Below are positions 14,692 to 21,302 of a stretch of 21,302 nt of DNA, piece by piece. Source of the stretch: Bacteroidales bacterium (GTDB lineage: Bacteria; Bacteroidota; Bacteroidia; Bacteroidales; UBA932); the NCBI GenBank assembly GCA_009774765.1, contig VSOK01000106.1, positions 1-21,302 of the forward strand, given 5' to 3'. Position 1 is the stretch's first letter. Every line of letters starts with the position of its first letter. A program made the translations under genes and the position numbers. The notes beneath the pieces are model-generated. The model was not told the DNA's origin. It searched no databases and worked only from the letters and a program-made list of their open reading frames with translations.

Positions 14692-14733
14692 ACTTTATAA
14701 CAAAGTCCGCTTGTGGTATTCGCTGTAATTTTG
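14666..14733 (+). promoter_or_regulatory. Operator-promoter module 5 (flavodoxin-tat-rteA unit)
   Basis: The distal half-site TTGAACTTCTCAGCAAA (14666) lies inside the 3' end of the preceding gene. The proximal half-site TTGAACTTTATAACAAA (14688) begins over its stop codon. They are 22 bases apart. The -7 box TAATTTTG (14726-14733) starts 38 bases after the second half-site. The hairpin seen in modules 2-4 is missing here. No other promoter-like box was noticed between the closely spaced genes from 14764 to rteA. Confidence 0.73.
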
Positions 14734-14763
14734 CAGTGTGAACCAATTCAATAAGATAACAAT

Positions 14764-15363
14764 ATGCGTAAGAAAAGTTTTTTATCATTTCTGATTATGC
14801 TGCTGTTTGCAGTAACCTCGTGCAGCAGCGACGAACCGACAACGACAGAGCCGGGAAGTAATCTATCCGGTGATGCTGGAAAAACTCTGATTGTCTATTT
14901 TTCGTGGGGCGGTAATACCAAGACGGTAGCCAACCATATCCACGATCTGATAGGCGGTGACATTGTGGAAGTGGAAACGGTCATTCCTTATCCTGATACA
15001 TACGAGGAAGTGACCCAGATAGCACCGGGAGAACTGGCAAGTGATTATCGCCCAGAACTGAAAACGAAGGTGGACAATATGGACGAATACGACACGCTGA
15101 TTGTCGGCACACCTATCTGGGGCGGACATCTTACCCCTGCCATGAAAAGTTTTTTGGCAAGTTACAATCTGTCGGGCAAAGCCATAGCACCGTTCTGTAC
15201 ACATGGAGGCAGCGGTACAGCTCAAAGTGTCAATGACATCCATTCGGTATGCCCGAACTCAACAATACTCGGCAGTTTGGCTGTGTATGGCAGTCGAGCT
15301 GAAAGTTCCCGTACAGATGTGGAAAAATGGCTCAAACAGATAGAAATCATAAAAAGTAACTAA
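14764..15363 (+). CDS. Flavodoxin lipoprotein (probably surface-exposed)
   Basis: This encodes 199 residues. The lipoprotein signal MRKKSFLSFLIMLLFAVTSC has its Cys followed by SSDEP, an acidic stretch of the surface-export type. After a short Thr/Gly linker comes the flavodoxin domain: LIVYFSWGGNTKTVANHIHD (FMN phosphate loop), LIVGTPIWGGHLTPAMKSF and IAPFCTHGGSGTAQSV. It is closest in layout to the protein at 12444. It opens the longest unit, behind module 5, and is followed 30 bases later by another flavodoxin gene. Confidence 0.9.
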   Translation: MRKKSFLSFLIMLLFAVTSCSSDEPTTTEPGSNLSGDAGKTLIVYFSWGGNTKTVANHIHDLIGGDIVEVETVIPYPDTYEEVTQIAPGELASDYRPELKTKVDNMDEYDTLIVGTPIWGGHLTPAMKSFLASYNLSGKAIAPFCTHGGSGTAQSVNDIHSVCPNSTILGSLAVYGSRAESSRTDVEKWLKQIEIIKSN

Positions 15364-15393
15364 TATAAATTCATCAAAAAAGTAAGAAACGAT

Positions 15394-16086
15394 ATGAAAA
15401 AGTACCTGTATTTATTATTTGCCGCTTTCGTGGCGGTAGGCTTGAGTGCCTGTTCTCCCGATGATAACGAACCGGATGTACCGGGAACAGAAATTCCGGA
15501 CACACCCGACAATCCAAATAATCCGGATGACGGTAATGACCCGGATAATCCTAAAGACCCCGATACCCCCAATCCTACGGGAAAGACATTGGTGGCTTAT
15601 TATAGCTATACGAACAATGTAGAGCGTATAGTCACCGAACTGCGTTCTCAGATTGAGGCTGACGTAGTTGAGATAGAACCGGCACAGAAAGGTCTTGATT
15701 ATGCTGCAAACAACTATGCGCTCGGCACACAGCTTCTTAACGCGATCAAAGCCAATCCGAACAGTGAATCATCGTATCCTGCTATAGACAAAGTGGAAAT
15801 AGATATGACACAATATGATATGGTCATCATAGCCGCTCCGCTTTGGTGGAGCCAAATGGCAGCCCCGTTCCAAACATTCCTGTTCCAATATGGCTCTCAA
15901 ATGAAAGACAAGAAAATTGGAGTGATTGTTTCAAGTGCCAGCAGCGGAATCAGTGGCGTGGTAGCTGACGCAAAACGTCTTATACCCGAAGGCAAATTTG
16001 TAGAGCCAAATCTCTGGATTCGTTCATCGCAGACCTCAAATGCTAAATCTCTTATCGAGGGCTGGCTTAAGGATATAAAGTATTAA
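15394..16086 (+). CDS. Flavodoxin lipoprotein with Asp/Pro/Asn-rich tether (tandem copy 1)
   Basis: This encodes 230 residues. The signal MKKYLYLLFAAFVAVGLSAC is followed by SPDDNEPD. A ~45-residue low-complexity tether (PDNPNNPDDGNDPDNP and similar) probably holds the domain away from the membrane. The flavodoxin domain begins near residue 64: TLVAYYSYTNNVERIVTEL, with N-N-V replacing the usual G-N-T of the phosphate loop. It continues with MVIIAAPLWWSQMAAPFQTF and VIVSSASSGISGVV. The domain is nearly the same as that of the next gene, so the two arose by tandem duplication. Whether the altered loop still binds FMN is open. Confidence 0.9.
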   Translation: MKKYLYLLFAAFVAVGLSACSPDDNEPDVPGTEIPDTPDNPNNPDDGNDPDNPKDPDTPNPTGKTLVAYYSYTNNVERIVTELRSQIEADVVEIEPAQKGLDYAANNYALGTQLLNAIKANPNSESSYPAIDKVEIDMTQYDMVIIAAPLWWSQMAAPFQTFLFQYGSQMKDKKIGVIVSSASSGISGVVADAKRLIPEGKFVEPNLWIRSSQTSNAKSLIEGWLKDIKY

Positions 16087-16108
16087 ACTCAAAACTCATA
16101 TCACGGCA

Positions 16109-16909
16109 ATGAAAAAACTGATGATAACGATGACTGCGATGTTATGTGCCGCAGCCATGAACGCAAAAACGCTTGTGGCTTATTACAGCTACACCAATAA
16201 TGTGGAGCGCATTGTTACGGCTCTTCGTTCACAGATTGACGCTGATGTCGTTGAAATTGAACCTGCTGAAAAAGGTCTTGACTATGCGGCGAACAATTAC
16301 GCTCTCGGTACACAGCTTCTCAACGCTATCAAAGCTAACCCCAACGATGCCTCTTCATATCCAGCGATTGATCCGGTGGAGGTGAATATGGACGACTACG
16401 ATATGGTAATAATTGCAGCCCCGCTTTGGTGGAGTCAGATGGCTGCCCCGTTACAGACATTCCTGTTCACCTATGGTCCCCAGATGGCAGGAAAGAACAT
16501 AGGTGTGATAGTATCGAGTGCCAGCAGCGGAATCAGCGGTGTTGTGGCTGATGCCAAACGCCTTATCCCGGAAGGCAATTTCTTGGAGCCTAATCTTTGG
16601 ATTCGATCATCGCAGACTTCAAACGCCGCATCAATGATTTCGTCTTGGCTCGAAAATATTCATTACGATGACCTGACCACAGCGGTTGCTTCTATTACCG
16701 CCAACAATGAATTTGAGATTGTAACCTCAAACGGAATGATAGGTGTTAACGGTGATTTCAATACGCTTGCACTCTACAATCTCTCAGGAAGCAAGGTGAT
16801 GGAAACAACTGAAAGTCAAGTAAGCACCGCTACTATTGCTCCCGGCATTTATATCGCGCAGGCAAACAACGGCAAATATTCACTAACCCGCAAAATCAAT
16901 ATAAGATGA
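16109..16909 (+). CDS. Exported flavodoxin with C-terminal sorting-like domain (tandem copy 2)
   Basis: This encodes 266 residues. A Sec signal (MKKLMITMTAMLCAAAMNA) runs directly into the flavodoxin domain TLVAYYSYTNNVERIVTAL, almost identical through ~165 residues to the preceding gene. There is no lipobox and no tether. Instead the protein has an ~75-residue C-terminal addition ending LALYNLSGSKVM, then APGIYIAQANNGKYSLTRKI. This is the pattern of the type IX secretion-type C-terminal sorting domain of Bacteroidetes. If the host lacks a type IX system this may be a remnant or act as a simple beta-sandwich. The next gene overlaps the stop by four bases. Confidence 0.87.
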   Translation: MKKLMITMTAMLCAAAMNAKTLVAYYSYTNNVERIVTALRSQIDADVVEIEPAEKGLDYAANNYALGTQLLNAIKANPNDASSYPAIDPVEVNMDDYDMVIIAAPLWWSQMAAPLQTFLFTYGPQMAGKNIGVIVSSASSGISGVVADAKRLIPEGNFLEPNLWIRSSQTSNAASMISSWLENIHYDDLTTAVASITANNEFEIVTSNGMIGVNGDFNTLALYNLSGSKVMETTESQVSTATIAPGIYIAQANNGKYSLTRKINIR

Positions 16910-18027
16910 TGAAACGCTTTTTTATTGCAATGATGTTACTTGTCCCTTCGCTTGTATTCTCAAGTTGCGGGGACAACGACAATGGACCGTTGCCGGAAGT
17001 ACCGGAACAGCCCGGTGACAATGGTAATGATAACGGTAATGGAGACGACAATGGAGGAAATGACAATCCGGAAAACCCTGTAACTCCCGGAAACGGCAAG
17101 ATTCTCATCGCCTATTTCAGTCGTTGGGGCAACACGGACTATCCCGCTGATGTAGATGCATCAACAGGAGCAAGCATCCTTGTTAGCAACGGCAACAGAT
17201 ATGGTACGACCGAGGTCGTAGCCCAATATATTCAAAAAGCGGTGGGCGGTGATATTCACCTTATAGAGACCTCCAGTCGCTATCCTGTTGATTTTGATGA
17301 TGTGCGCGATCTTAACCATACCGAACAAGCTGCCGGAACCCTTCCGGCATTAAAGTCAAAAATCGAGAACATGGCCGATTACGAGACAATATTCATTGGA
17401 TATCCAGTATGGGCAGTTGACGTTCCGCAGGCAATTAAGTCATTCCTTTCCTATGATATGAGTGGCAAGAAAGTCATTCCATTCTGCACGCATGACGGTT
17501 ACGGAGCCGGACGTAGTTTCACGACTGTAAAAAACGCAGTTTCCGGAGCTACGACACTTGACGGTATTGCCTTGCTTGCATCCGATGTTCCGTCTGCTGA
17601 GACACAAGTTCAGAATTGGCTCAAGAAAATTGGTATCGAACGTGAAGAACCACAAGGCAAAACAATAACTGTTACTGCCGGAGGACGTACATTTACCGGG
17701 ACATGGCTTGAAACTCCATTGGCAAACGAAATCAGGGGAATGTTTCCTCTTAAAGCAACTTTGGGACGATATGGCGGCCGCGAATACTATGGTTCTATGC
17801 CACAACGTCCCACCAATACAGAAGAAGGGCAACTCCATTTTGAAAATGGCGATATAACTTATTGCCCATCCAACAACACGATAGCCATTTTTTATGCCAA
17901 AGCCGATGACCCAAGTATGGGACAACTGACCATGCGGATTATTCCGATAGGGAAAGTGACATCAGATTTGACGGTTTTTGACGAGATGGAGAGCCGGTTG
18001 GAATTTACATTCAATAACTCTAAATAA
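16906..18027 (+). CDS. Flavodoxin-cyclophilin-like fusion lipoprotein
   Basis: This encodes 373 residues. The lipoprotein signal ends FSSC, followed by GDNDNG and a Gly/Asn/Asp-rich tether to about residue 62. The flavodoxin domain (~64-245) has ILIAYFSRWGNTDYP with a ~25-residue insertion before the helix (YGTTEVVAQYIQKAVGG). Then come TIFIGYPVWAVDVPQAIKSF and IPFCTHDGYGAGRSF. The C-terminal domain (~253-373) is cyclophilin-like: FTGTWLETPLANEIRGMFP, LGRYGGREYYGSMP, GDITYCPSNNTIAIFYAK. Such cyclophilin-like domains often accompany flavodoxins, but a peptidyl-prolyl isomerase activity should not be assumed. It overlaps the previous gene by four bases. Confidence 0.88.
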   Translation: MMKRFFIAMMLLVPSLVFSSCGDNDNGPLPEVPEQPGDNGNDNGNGDDNGGNDNPENPVTPGNGKILIAYFSRWGNTDYPADVDASTGASILVSNGNRYGTTEVVAQYIQKAVGGDIHLIETSSRYPVDFDDVRDLNHTEQAAGTLPALKSKIENMADYETIFIGYPVWAVDVPQAIKSFLSYDMSGKKVIPFCTHDGYGAGRSFTTVKNAVSGATTLDGIALLASDVPSAETQVQNWLKKIGIEREEPQGKTITVTAGGRTFTGTWLETPLANEIRGMFPLKATLGRYGGREYYGSMPQRPTNTEEGQLHFENGDITYCPSNNTIAIFYAKADDPSMGQLTMRIIPIGKVTSDLTVFDEMESRLEFTFNNSK

Positions 18028-18035
18028 AAAACACC

Positions 18036-18233
18036 ATGACACCACTATTTATCGGCGGCCTCGGCATGTCGGAGGTACTTGTAATCGCATTGGTCGTGCT
18101 GCTGTTCTTCGGCGGCAAGAAAATTCCTGAATTGATGAAAGGACTCGGCAAGGGCGTGCGCTCCTTCAAAGAGGGAATGAACAATGTGGAAAAAGAGATA
18201 GAGGAAATCAAGGACACTGAACAAAAGCAATAA
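18036..18233 (+). CDS. tatA: Sec-independent protein translocase subunit TatA
   Basis: This encodes 65 residues. A single N-terminal membrane helix (EVLVIALVVLLFFGGKKIPE) is followed by the amphipathic helix signature GKKIPELMKGLGKGVRSFKE with the conserved F-G-x-K-x-x-P-E core, and a short acidic-basic tail. This is the standard TatA/E layout, at the short end of the family. TatA forms the variable-size part of the twin-arginine translocase in the inner membrane. No tatB gene is present, as is usual for minimal TatA-TatC systems. It lies 8 bases after the flavodoxin-cyclophilin gene and 4 bases before tatC. Confidence 0.95.
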   Translation: MTPLFIGGLGMSEVLVIALVVLLFFGGKKIPELMKGLGKGVRSFKEGMNNVEKEIEEIKDTEQKQ

Positions 18234-18237
18234 CCGT

Positions 18238-19038
18238 ATGGCAAACGAGACGAACACACAATCCTTTTGGGAGCATCTGGACGTGCTTCGGACGGCAATC
18301 GTTAAGATTGTCGCCGTAGCCGTCGTGTTCGGCTTCGCGGCATTCTTTTTCAAGGAAGAACTATTCTCTATCGTGCTTGCACCGAAAGAAGACGGTTTTG
18401 TTACCTATCGGCTACTTGACCGCATGGCGGCATGGGCGGGAGGTACGGTAGAGCCGTTTTCTGTCAGGCTTATCAATACTGGCTTGGCACAGCAGTTCAT
18501 CATCCACATGAAGACAGCATTGTGCGCCGGAGTGTTGTGTGCTTCGCCTTATATCCTTTATCAATTGTTCCGGTTCGTTTCCCCTGCGCTGTACGAAAAT
18601 GAACGGCGGTATGTAACACGGGTGGTCGGAGGAGGCTATATGATGTTCGGCTTGGGTGTGCTTATCAGTTACTTTCTGATCTTTCCGCTGACATTCCGCT
18701 TCTTGGGAACTTATCAGGTTAGTGGTGATGTGGATAATCTCATTTCTCTCGAATCGTATATCTCTACACTTGTAATGATGTGCCTTGCGATGGGCATCGT
18801 CTTCGAGATACCCATCTTATCGTGGCTGTTTGCCAAATTGGGATTCCTTTCAGCGGATTTCATGCGCAAGTATCGCAAACACGCCATTGTGATTATTCTT
18901 ATTGTTGCCGCGATTATTACGCCGACATCGGACGTGTTCACGCTTTCGCTGGTAGCACTGCCGATGTGGGTACTTTATGAAGTGAGCATATGGATTGTAA
19001 AAAACTCAAAGACGAATGAAGATACTTTTGCAGCATAA
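18238..19038 (+). CDS. tatC: Sec-independent protein translocase subunit TatC
   Basis: This encodes 266 residues, the usual TatC length, with six predicted membrane helices. Family signatures are the N-terminal SFWEHLDVLRTAIVK (the E-H-L-x-x-L-R site involved in signal-peptide binding), PYILYQLFRFVSPALYENER (the F-x-x-P-x-L-x-x-x-E-R block) and the helix AIVIILIVAAIITPTSDVFT. TatC recognises twin-arginine signals; two such exported enzymes are encoded in this island (9385 and 13066). Its last 23 bases overlap the start of rteA in another frame, which ties expression of the two genes together. Confidence 0.95.
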   Translation: MANETNTQSFWEHLDVLRTAIVKIVAVAVVFGFAAFFFKEELFSIVLAPKEDGFVTYRLLDRMAAWAGGTVEPFSVRLINTGLAQQFIIHMKTALCAGVLCASPYILYQLFRFVSPALYENERRYVTRVVGGGYMMFGLGVLISYFLIFPLTFRFLGTYQVSGDVDNLISLESYISTLVMMCLAMGIVFEIPILSWLFAKLGFLSADFMRKYRKHAIVIILIVAAIITPTSDVFTLSLVALPMWVLYEVSIWIVKNSKTNEDTFAA

Positions 19039-21298
19039 GATCTTTATAGGATATTTCCTCTTGATGGCGATCATCGGTAGTATGGTCGCTATTGTTCTGC
19101 ATGAACGTAACCGTGTACAAAAAATAGAAAACGAGTCAATTTCTATTTTTCAAACCCAACACAATATCAATACTGCCCACCGCTATGTTACTGCGTTGGT
19201 GACATACGGTGAATCCGTCTTGGTGTGGAACAATGAGGATTCTCTGGCTTACCGGGAACGTCGTGTACGGACTGATTCCATGCTGCAAGTCTTGCGTACA
19301 CAATGTAGTGATTTCATACAACCTGTGCAAATTGACTCACTTCGTACCTTATTGACAGCCAAAGAAGAACATTTGTTTCAAATAATGGAAGCGTCCAGGG
19401 AGCAAAAGAGAACTGACAGTCTCTTGTTCAATCTGCAACCAACCGTAACGAAACAAACAACTACCCGGACAGTTACCCGTAAAAAGAAAGGCATCGCCGG
19501 ATTCTTCGGAGGCAAGGAAACCGTACAGATACCCGTTGTCACAACCCGGCAAACCTCGTTGGATAAAAACCTGATTTCCTTGATGAATGAACAGCAACGG
19601 GACATAGATACTTATACAGACAGTCTGCGGTTATGTAATAAGGAACTCAACAGGAAACTGCGTATGCTGATTACGAGTTTGGATGAACAGACATGGACTG
19701 CCTTCCGAAACAAGGAGGAACGTCTGAAAGCGTCCTACGAACACTCTTCCCTTGTCATTACCGGTTTGATTGTATTCTCAATCATCCTTCTGGTTGTTTT
19801 GTATCTTGTCATCCAACGGGATATTAAGGTAAAGGCAAAGAACAAGAAGCATCTGGAGGAGACGATAGAGCAGAACATCGCGCTGCTGGAGATGCGGAAG
19901 AATATCATCCTGACAATCTCCCATGACATTCGCGCCCCTCTGAACGTTATCAGCGGCAGTGCGGAACTTGCCGTGGATACCCGGGAAAAGAAACGCAGGA
20001 ACACACACCTGAACAACATCAGGATTGTGTGCCGACACGTTGTACACCTGCTTAACAACCTGTTGGACGTGTACCGCCTGAACGAGGCCAAGGAAACCCG
20101 CAACGATGTGCCGTTCAACCTGAATGCTCTGCTGGAACGCATAGCCTTTGGCTTCTCCCATGTGGTCAATAACAAAGGTATCCTGTTCAGCCACGATTTT
20201 ACCGATACCGATGTCAAACTCTACGGTGATGTAGACCGGATTGAGCAAATTTTAGACAACCTGCTCAGCAATGCCGTCAAATTCACGGAAACCGGAACCA
20301 TAAGCCTGAATGCCCATTATGGCGAGGGCAAGTTGCTGTTGGAAGTCAAGGATACCGGCATAGGCATGAGTGAAGACGCGCTTTCACGTATATTCCGTCC
20401 GTTTGAACGGTTGGGTTCCGTCAGGAACGCGGAGGGCTTCGGATTAGGCCTGCCGATAACAAAAGGTCTTGTCAACCTGCTTGGCGGGACAATAGATGTG
20501 ACGAGCGGTATAAATCGGGGCAGCACGTTCCGCGTGACGCTTCCATTGAAAACCACGGACGAAACGGTAGAAAGCGAGAGCTTGACAATACCACACCCTG
20601 CACATCTGCCTCAGAATGTGCTTGTCATTGATGACGATGCGATGCTGCTGGACGTGATAAAGGAAATGTTAGAGCGCAACGGCATGAATTGTACGGTCTG
20701 CACAACCACCAAAGATGTGGTCAAGGCGATGCGGGGCAAGGATTATAACCTGCTGCTTTCCGACATTCAGATGCCGGGAACCAACGGCTTCGACTTGCTG
20801 GCCCTGTTGCGTCGTTCGAATATCGGGAACTCCCGCACGATTCCCATTATTGCCATGACCGCGCGTGGTGACAGGGACAAGGAGGCTTTTCTCCATGCCG
20901 GATTTACGGACTACATCTATAAGCCGTTTTCTTCCTCGGAACTGCTCGGTCTGCTTTCGAGGATAAAGACAAACAGGCGGGAGGAAAAGCCGGAGGTTGA
21001 TTTCAGCTCGGTACTTTCCGAGGTCAGTGACAAGCACAAGGCACTGCTATCCTTTATATCCCAGTCGGAAAGGGACAGGGAGGAACTTGATGCCGCCATA
21101 AAAAACGGCGACCGGCAGAAGTTGCGTGAAATCACCCACAGGATGCAACCGATGTGGGAGTTACTGCGGATGGAAGAACCCCTTCTGGCTTACCGTACTT
21201 TGATGAAAGAAAGTGAAAAACGCGACAAAGAGTTACATGAATATACCCGGCAGATAAGAGCCGGCACCTCCACTCTAATCATAGAGGCGGAAGCCTAG
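19016..21298 (+). CDS. rteA: Hybrid sensor histidine kinase RteA, transfer regulator of CTnDOT-type elements
   Basis: This encodes 760 residues. Two membrane helices (about 8-28 and 244-266) enclose a periplasmic sensor region. A kinase core follows: phospho-acceptor H303 in TISHDIRAPLNVISG, N-box QILDNLLSNAVKFT, G1 VKDTGIGMS, F-box IFRPFERL and G2 GFGLGLPITKG. Next is a receiver domain (VLVIDDDAMLLDVI, D583 in LLLSDIQMPGTNG, the T-A-R turn and YKPF). A C-terminal histidine-phosphotransfer-like helix has H708 (EITHRMQPMWELL). In CTnDOT, RteA works with RteB to induce excision and transfer genes and is co-transcribed with tetQ. Here tatC takes the upstream place with a 23-base overlap. The stop is four bases before the window edge; rteB is expected next. 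Confidence 0.93.
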   Translation: MKILLQHKIFIGYFLLMAIIGSMVAIVLHERNRVQKIENESISIFQTQHNINTAHRYVTALVTYGESVLVWNNEDSLAYRERRVRTDSMLQVLRTQCSDFIQPVQIDSLRTLLTAKEEHLFQIMEASREQKRTDSLLFNLQPTVTKQTTTRTVTRKKKGIAGFFGGKETVQIPVVTTRQTSLDKNLISLMNEQQRDIDTYTDSLRLCNKELNRKLRMLITSLDEQTWTAFRNKEERLKASYEHSSLVITGLIVFSIILLVVLYLVIQRDIKVKAKNKKHLEETIEQNIALLEMRKNIILTISHDIRAPLNVISGSAELAVDTREKKRRNTHLNNIRIVCRHVVHLLNNLLDVYRLNEAKETRNDVPFNLNALLERIAFGFSHVVNNKGILFSHDFTDTDVKLYGDVDRIEQILDNLLSNAVKFTETGTISLNAHYGEGKLLLEVKDTGIGMSEDALSRIFRPFERLGSVRNAEGFGLGLPITKGLVNLLGGTIDVTSGINRGSTFRVTLPLKTTDETVESESLTIPHPAHLPQNVLVIDDDAMLLDVIKEMLERNGMNCTVCTTTKDVVKAMRGKDYNLLLSDIQMPGTNGFDLLALLRRSNIGNSRTIPIIAMTARGDRDKEAFLHAGFTDYIYKPFSSSELLGLLSRIKTNRREEKPEVDFSSVLSEVSDKHKALLSFISQSERDREELDAAIKNGDRQKLREITHRMQPMWELLRMEEPLLAYRTLMKESEKRDKELHEYTRQIRAGTSTLIIEAEA

Positions 21299-21302
21299 AT
21301 AA

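Noticed and set aside
5802..14733. The five similar intergenic segments as a CRISPR array or insertion-sequence ends
   Set aside because: They are kilobases apart, each lies in front of a gene with fixed spacing to a -7 box, and no cas or transposase genes or target duplications are present.
5733..19015. tetQ or another resistance gene upstream of rteA, as in CTnDOT
   Set aside because: No ribosomal-protection, efflux or methylase signatures occur; all genes in this interval are accounted for by other families.

Overview
The window reads as part of a Bacteroidales (Bacteroides/Parabacteroides-type) integrative conjugative element of the CTnDOT family. Four things support this. The left edge carries the end of an element-type topoisomerase III. 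A PRTRC cassette follows it. The right edge is the hybrid sensor kinase RteA, the regulator of CTnDOT transfer. The promoters match the Bacteroidetes -7 consensus TAnnTTTG, and four secreted proteins carry Bacteroidetes-type lipoprotein signals with acidic residues after the cysteine. There are no rRNA or tRNA genes, CRISPR arrays, transposases or resistance genes.

Layout. 1-820: C-terminal part of topB. 821-1619: two copies of a structured ~138-bp non-coding repeat flanking a small membrane-protein gene. 1620-5732: a small unknown gene, then PRTRC E, C, F, B and ThiF, tightly packed; F appears to carry a 1-base frameshift. 5800-19038: a cargo region of 16 genes. 19016-21298: rteA, complete; rteB would be expected just past the right edge.

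The cargo region is the most interesting part. It begins with an AraC-type regulator and is divided into five transcription units. Each unit starts at a copy of the same regulatory module: a half-site TTGA-N9-CAAA, usually in tandem with a second one exactly 22 bp upstream, with the proximal half-site exactly 38 bp upstream of a TAnnTTTG box. In three modules an overlapping hairpin plus T-tract looks like the terminator of the unit before. The units are: (A) araC; (B) an exported carboxymuconolactone-decarboxylase/cupin fusion, a periplasmic flavodoxin and a hexapeptide acetyltransferase; (C) a second acetyltransferase, a Tat-exported aldo/keto reductase, a RibD/DHFR-like reductase and a secreted alpha/beta hydrolase with a Cys nucleophile; (D) a flavodoxin lipoprotein, a Tat-exported DUF6282-type metal hydrolase and an AraC-like protein lacking its DNA-binding half; (E) four more exported flavodoxins, tatA, tatC and then rteA.

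Taken together this looks like an AraC-controlled, cell-envelope redox/detoxification system. It has six exported flavodoxins, four of them probably surface lipoproteins, and it brings its own Tat translocase for two of its enzymes. It occupies the place just upstream of rteA that tetQ holds in CTnDOT. Because rteA is the last visible gene of unit E, the cargo inducer may also control transfer of the element. The substrate or inducer cannot be read from the sequence.
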